5,536 nucleotides of DNA from an uncultured Prevotellaceae bacterium (GTDB lineage Bacteria > Bacteroidota > Bacteroidia > Bacteroidales > Bacteroidaceae), in contig CAMOSA010000150.1 of the NCBI GenBank assembly GCA_946624335.1, forward strand, positions 1-5,536, read 5' to 3'. Made by a program: the position numbers and the translations under genes. The notes under the pieces are model-generated. The model did not search any database. It saw only the letters and a program-made list of their open reading frames with translations, and was not told the DNA's origin. Of this stretch, positions 3,430 through 5,536 are shown piece after piece (position 1 is the first letter of the stretch; each line of letters begins with the position of its first letter).

Positions 3430-5536
3430 TTACTTGACGAGCACTTTCTTGCCACCAATGATGTTGATGCCGCGAACGGGTCGTTGGAGGCGCTGTCCGG
3501 CGAGGTTGTAGATGACATCACTGCGGATCTCTCCGTCGATGGCCGTGATGCTGTCGGCGATGTTACCACCTACGCCCAGCATCTTCACGCCGGCAGTAGG
3601 ACCGGAGTACACACTCACCTGGCTCATGTCGATATATGCGCGGTTGGCGGCGATGGAGCAGCCGGTGCCGCATTTGACGACCTTACCGCCGGAGAGGAGG
3701 TACATACCCTCGTCAACAGCCTGGCCTTCGAGTGAACCTACGAGACCATTGTTGCTGGTGGCCGGGTCTTCGTCATCCTGGTAGGCGGCGACAACCTTTG
3801 TGCTACCCTCGTTGAGTTCGAAAATATAAGGAACGCCGGCAATCAGACCGACAGTCTCCTCTTCGAGCACGATGCTTGTTGCCTCGTTAGCGCTGTTCAC
3901 TACCTTACCAGCGATGCTATAGAACTTGGCACCTGCCAGGTCTTCAGCCTCGACGGTGCTGGGCAAGCAGATGGTGCCCCATGTGGAAGTGAGGTTGCTG
4001 CGGACATAGCCATCGGCGAAGGTGTGCTGAGAAACAGCATAGTAGCCGTTATCTATACCGGCATAGTTCTTGAAGACAGTATTTTGAACAGACCATTGAA
4101 TAGCCTGATCCCTTCCAAGAACAGCACCGAAGTCACCTCTTGATGTAGCAACCCATGAATTACCATTGGAGCTTTCGCTTAACTTGAGGTCAGTATTTCT
4201 TTCGTTTGTTCCATGAACAAGATAATCTCCATTTGTGGTTTTTACGATCTTGGTGCCTTTGTTGTCTGTGATTTCCCAAGAAATGTTATCGGCTTTGCCA
4301 TTGATGACTTTGCCATTGACGATGTTGACGTCAACACCCTTTAAGGCAGTATTGCTAGCGGAACTTGTGCTCAGAGCCTTGCCGTTACCATTTCCGAGAT
4401 CGGCTACGAGTGCATAATAGGTAACATTCGGGTCGTAAACTTTGATAGTGAAAGTACATTCGCTCGGTTTGTAGGTGCTGTTAACACTGTAGAAGTTATA
4501 GTAAGCTTTGAGGGTTGCAGTGCCTACCACAGCGTTAAGCGTAATCTCGCCGGAGTTGTTGTCCAAGGAACCGATGATAGCATTCTCGTCTGATACGATT
4601 TCAAATGAGACTTCCGTAGGCCATGAGCCGTAAGTGTATGCAACCACATTATTGTCGGCGTCCTTCACGACAGGTGCCAGCTTCGTCAGCGTTGCCACAT
4701 CGGTTAAGCTGATCTCGATGTTATCATTTGAGATGGTCGTTACGATACGGTTGTCCGTAACAGTCAAAGTGTAGGATGCCGAGCCAGCTCTGTATGTTTC
4801 GTTGCCGGCAAATGAGGCCGTGATAGTCGTTGTGCCTTCGTCAAGGAGTGTCAACTCTCCAGTCTCAGAATCTACTCGAGCAACGTCCTCATCAGAAGAT
4901 GCATATTCCACGGTGCCATCGAAACCGGAAGCTGTATGCAGCGTGGGAGCTGAGAATGTCTGACCGAGGTTGAAGGTGTAAGATGCTTGGGGGAAGGAGA
5001 GTTCGGCATCGAGTTTGGAAGGGTCGGATGCAGGATAGAACGCAATTTTGGATAGTTGAACGAATTTATTTGTACTCCCGCTGACATTGACATTAAAGGT
5101 AAAACGGTAGTATAATTCAGTATCCCAATATGTACCTGTGCTTGGCTCAAATGAAATTGTTGAGTTGACGGCAAATTCACCAGTTACCTCGTCAAGGACG
5201 TTGCTAAAGTTAGCATCGCTTGCTATGGTAAGCTTAAGGGTGTTTACAGTGATTCCGGAAGCAGTGCCAATCGTCATGTCGATTCTGCTGACAGAAGAAG
5301 TCATGGGGGTAACAGTGTACACTGTTCGATCCTCTTTTGTAAGGCTTTTACCGCCAATTCTCCAAGGACTCATGGTCGTATTACCAGTAACCTTCCATGA
5401 AATACCGTCTTGTTCAATGTCACTGGCATCAGCATAGCTATTGGTGCCTCCTGCTTGAGTGCCATCTAACGTGTAGAACACGTCGTCTGCCCACGCAGCT
5501 CCGTAGGCTCCCATGACGAGAGCAAAAGCCATGAGC
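3430..5536 (-). CDS. Large secreted surface protein with Ig-like (Big_2-type) modules and C-terminal tail, 5' end cut by window
   Basis: At least 700 aa are present. The first ATG inside the window (5532) opens directly into a hydrophobic stretch MAFALVMGAYGAAWA/DD with no basic start, so the true start and promoter probably lie just beyond the right edge. Numbered from that Met, residues about 17-168 form a beta-rich module. Residues 177-259 look like a bacterial Ig-like domain (ASYTFNLGQ ... VEYASSDEDVARVDSETGEL ... GTTTITASFAGNETY), and 264-367 like a second, more divergent one. Residues 370-505 form a module with YYALVADLGNGNGKAL. Residues 506-600 begin with RSNLTSTWGTICLPSTV, a phrase common in Prevotella surface proteins, and contain AGVPYIFEL. 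The end is YNLAGQRL then GINIIGGKKVLVK, as in the 1737-2789 protein. Binding or adhesion at the cell surface is the likely role; no catalytic motif is visible. The 55-aa gene follows 57 bp downstream. Confidence 0.9.
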   Translation of the reverse strand, partial: LMAFALVMGAYGAAWADDVFYTLDGTQAGGTNSYADASDIEQDGISWKVTGNTTMSPWRIGGKSLTKEDRTVYTVTPMTSSVSRIDMTIGTASGITVNTLKLTIASDANFSNVLDEVTGEFAVNSTISFEPSTGTYWDTELYYRFTFNVNVSGSTNKFVQLSKIAFYPASDPSKLDAELSFPQASYTFNLGQTFSAPTLHTASGFDGTVEYASSDEDVARVDSETGELTLLDEGTTTITASFAGNETYRAGSASYTLTVTDNRIVTTISNDNIEISLTDVATLTKLAPVVKDADNNVVAYTYGSWPTEVSFEIVSDENAIIGSLDNNSGEITLNAVVGTATLKAYYNFYSVNSTYKPSECTFTIKVYDPNVTYYALVADLGNGNGKALSTSSASNTALKGVDVNIVNGKVINGKADNISWEITDNKGTKIVKTTNGDYLVHGTNERNTDLKLSESSNGNSWVATSRGDFGAVLGRDQAIQWSVQNTVFKNYAGIDNGYYAVSQHTFADGYVRSNLTSTWGTICLPSTVEAEDLAGAKFYSIAGKVVNSANEATSIVLEEETVGLIAGVPYIFELNEGSTKVVAAYQDDEDPATSNNGLVGSLEGQAVDEGMYLLSGGKVVKCGTGCSIAANRAYIDMSQVSVYSGPTAGVKMLGVGGNIADSITAIDGEIRSDVIYNLAGQRLQRPVRGINIIGGKKVLVK

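Overview
The window most likely comes from a gut or oral Prevotella-type bacterium (Bacteroidales). Three things point there. Promoters match the Bacteroidetes consensus (-33 TTTG, 20 bp, -7 TAnnTTTG). Two secreted beta-rich proteins end in the G-Q-R-L ... G-(I/L)-N-I-I-x-G-K-K-V tail seen on many Prevotella surface proteins. Each is followed by a tiny 'MKKxYxTPxTAV' gene. No database search was possible, so the genus is an inference.

Left part (1-1466): a tandem array of a GC-rich, hairpin-forming repeat (units of 42 and 39 bp alternating, giving an 81-bp super-period) starts outside the window and ends near 240. From a short intergenic region (about 288-398) two promoters point apart. A consensus one fires leftward into the repeats, where an open frame with a signal-peptide-like N-terminus runs off the window edge. 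The other fires rightward into a 355-aa REP-associated-type Y1 (HUH) transposase relative. That gene carries its own in-frame copy of the repeat, has Phe where the catalytic Tyr is expected, and ends in what looks like a DprA/SLOG-type Rossmann domain. The repeat and the transposase relative look like a RAYT/REP pair.

Right part (1467-5536, all on the minus strand): two successive cassettes of the same design. Reading leftward, cassette A is a 700+ aa secreted protein with Ig-like (Big_2-type) modules (3430-5536, 5' end cut by the window edge) followed by a 55-aa small gene (3205-3372) and a perfect 15-bp hairpin (3103-3136). Cassette B is a 350-aa secreted beta-sandwich protein (1737-2789) followed by a 59-aa small gene (1526-1705) and a hairpin shared with the convergent transposase gene (1472-1506). 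The two small genes are under 60 codons and easily missed, yet clearly related to each other.

Between the cassettes (about 2823-3204) lies the most regular non-coding structure: seven imperfect palindromes, each centred on TA and spaced exactly 22 bp apart (2947-3100). The last four form a 38-bp inverted repeat. The array sits just upstream of a consensus promoter for cassette B, part of which is duplicated 61 bp away. The array's role is unknown; it could be an operator array, a structured element or a mobile repeat.
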